Of a stretch of 5,896 nt of DNA, positions 5,212-5,896 are shown piece by piece. Each line of letters begins with the position of its first letter. The stretch's first letter is position 1. Source of the DNA: Oscillospiraceae bacterium (lineage in GTDB: Bacteria > Bacillota_A > Clostridia > Oscillospirales > Ruminococcaceae); assembly GCA_017440445.1 (NCBI GenBank), contig JAFSHE010000375.1:1-5896 (forward strand), in the 5' to 3' direction. A program made the translations under genes and the position numbers. Under the pieces are notes generated by a model that was not told the DNA's origin, made no database searches, and was given only the letters and a program-made list of their open reading frames with translations.

Positions 5212-5859
5212 TCACACCATCTTCTCACGCATGGCGGCGAGTATCTTCCGTTCTCTGCGGGACACCTGCACCTGCGTCATCCCGAGGATGGCGGCGGTCT
5301 GGGTCTGGGTAAGCTCCCTGCCGTATCTCAGCAGGATAAGGCGGCGGTCGTTGTCGGAAAGCTCCGCAAGACAGCTTTTAAGCGCAAGTCGGTCGATAAG
5401 CCGCTCCTCCCCCGATGAAACAGGGATATCGGTCGCCGTTTCGTCATCCTCCGAGGGGGACAGCGACAGCGGCGGGATTCCTGCGTTTATCGCCTCGGCA
5501 GCGGCCTCCTGCGATACCCCGAGGCGCTCCGCTATCTCGGATATCCTCGGCTCTCTGCCCTCGGAGAGGATACGGTCACGCTCCCGTGCGGCACGCAGAG
5601 AAAGCTCTTTAAGGCTCCTGCTGACCTTTACCGACCCGCCGTCACGGAATAACCTGCGTATCTCCCCGAGGATAACAGGCACAGCATAGGTTGAAAAACA
5701 CAGACCTCTGTCGTGGTCGAAATTATCGCATGCCTTAACAAGCCCCACACAGCCCGCAGAGTAAAGCTCCTCGTACTCGATGCCTTTTCCACGGAATCGG
5801 TTTGCCAGCGAATGTACCAGCGGCAGATTCTGTTCAATAAACAGGTCACGCTCCATCAT
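5212..5859 (-). CDS. sigF: Sporulation sigma factor, SigF type (short N-terminus)
   Basis: This 215-residue protein is a sigma-70 family factor of the SigF/SigG/SigB group, which directs RNA polymerase to forespore or stress promoters. Region 2 (about 3-73) includes SAGCVGLVKACDNFD and FSTYAVPVILGEIRR, followed by the group's hallmark VKVSRSLKE (78-85). Region 3 covers about 82-127. Region 4 (155-210) ends in a helix-turn-helix, with QTQTAAILGMTQVQVSRRERKIL at 185-207, where SigF usually has VSRLEKK. The start overlaps the stop of an upstream gene (ATGA), the arrangement expected after spoIIAB in the spoIIA operon, which favours SigF over SigG. An ATG ATG pair allows a start at 5859 or 5856; GGGTGAG (5860-5866) fits the second slightly better. 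B. subtilis SigF is about 255 residues, and the N-terminal helices before the RDLFIEQN-like segment are missing here. An in-frame stop at 5872-5874 rules out an upstream start. Confidence 0.85.
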   Translation of the reverse strand: MMERDLFIEQNLPLVHSLANRFRGKGIEYEELYSAGCVGLVKACDNFDHDRGLCFSTYAVPVILGEIRRLFRDGGSVKVSRSLKELSLRAARERDRILSEGREPRISEIAERLGVSQEAAAEAINAGIPPLSLSPSEDDETATDIPVSSGEERLIDRLALKSCLAELSDNDRRLILLRYGRELTQTQTAAILGMTQVQVSRRERKILAAMREKMV

Positions 5860-5896
5860 CTCACCCGTGGACTAAGCTTTTTCTCCATCGTGACAA
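5856..5896 (-). CDS. spoIIAB: C-terminal tail of an upstream gene, probably spoIIAB (3' end only)
   Basis: On the minus strand one frame entering from the window's right edge reads VTMEKKLSPRVR and stops with TGA at 5858-5856, overlapping the sigma factor's ATG. The other two frames are closed by stops. A tail of the form TVTMxKK followed by a few residues fits the C-terminus of SpoIIAB, the anti-sigma factor and serine kinase that holds SigF inactive. The position directly before sigF agrees with the usual spoIIAA-spoIIAB-sigF order. Only about 12 residues are visible, so the identity rests mainly on context. Confidence 0.5.
   Translation of the reverse strand, partial: VTMEKKLSPRVR

Noticed and set aside
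5231..5689. A 152-codon + strand frame opposite the sigma factor
   Set aside because: It is an Arg/Ser-rich shadow of a gene with unmistakable sigma factor motifs.

Overview
The window looks like the chromosome of an anaerobic, Gram-positive, Ruminococcus-like Clostridia member. This is inferred from moderate GC content, strong AGGAGG-type ribosome binding sites, a Firmicutes-style lipoprotein, a SigF-type sporulation sigma factor overlapping a probable spoIIAB end, an archaeal-type phosphoglycerate mutase homologue and a class I-c aspartate aminotransferase. No species assignment is possible from the sequence alone.

Layout, left to right. (1) 2-808, + strand: the 3' end of a gene for a probable extracellular protein, made of three exact 90-residue fibronectin type III repeats. 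It is followed by a 322-bp gap with a structured region, a clear Rho-independent terminator (951-988), a near-consensus SigA promoter (1009-1037) and a 5' leader with a long dyad (1069-1105). (2) 1131-2408, +: a complete aspartate aminotransferase-like PLP enzyme. (3) 2409-2763: a 355-bp gap between convergent genes. It holds a bidirectional terminator (2476-2506) and then a dense cluster of nested hairpins (2523-2759) bounded by near-identical 23-bp hairpin repeats. This is the most unusual part of the window. (4) 2764-3969, -: a complete cofactor-independent phosphoglycerate mutase homologue, of the branch also proposed to act as an alternative homoserine kinase. (5) 3970-4159: a divergent intergenic region with a good promoter for the minus-strand gene. 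(6) 4160-5128, +: a lipoprotein with about seven beta-propeller-like repeats, ending in a good terminator (5174-5207). (7) 5212-5859, -: a short SigF/SigG-family sporulation sigma factor, whose start overlaps the stop of an upstream partial gene, probably spoIIAB.

The genes do not form one operon. The left gene and the lipoprotein concern the cell surface, the two central convergent genes are metabolic (possibly both in aspartate-family amino acid metabolism), and the right edge is the end of a spoIIA-type sporulation operon. I see no phage genes, transposase, CRISPR array, tRNA or rRNA. I find no clearly new protein system. The best candidate for something undescribed is the hairpin-cluster element at 2523-2759.
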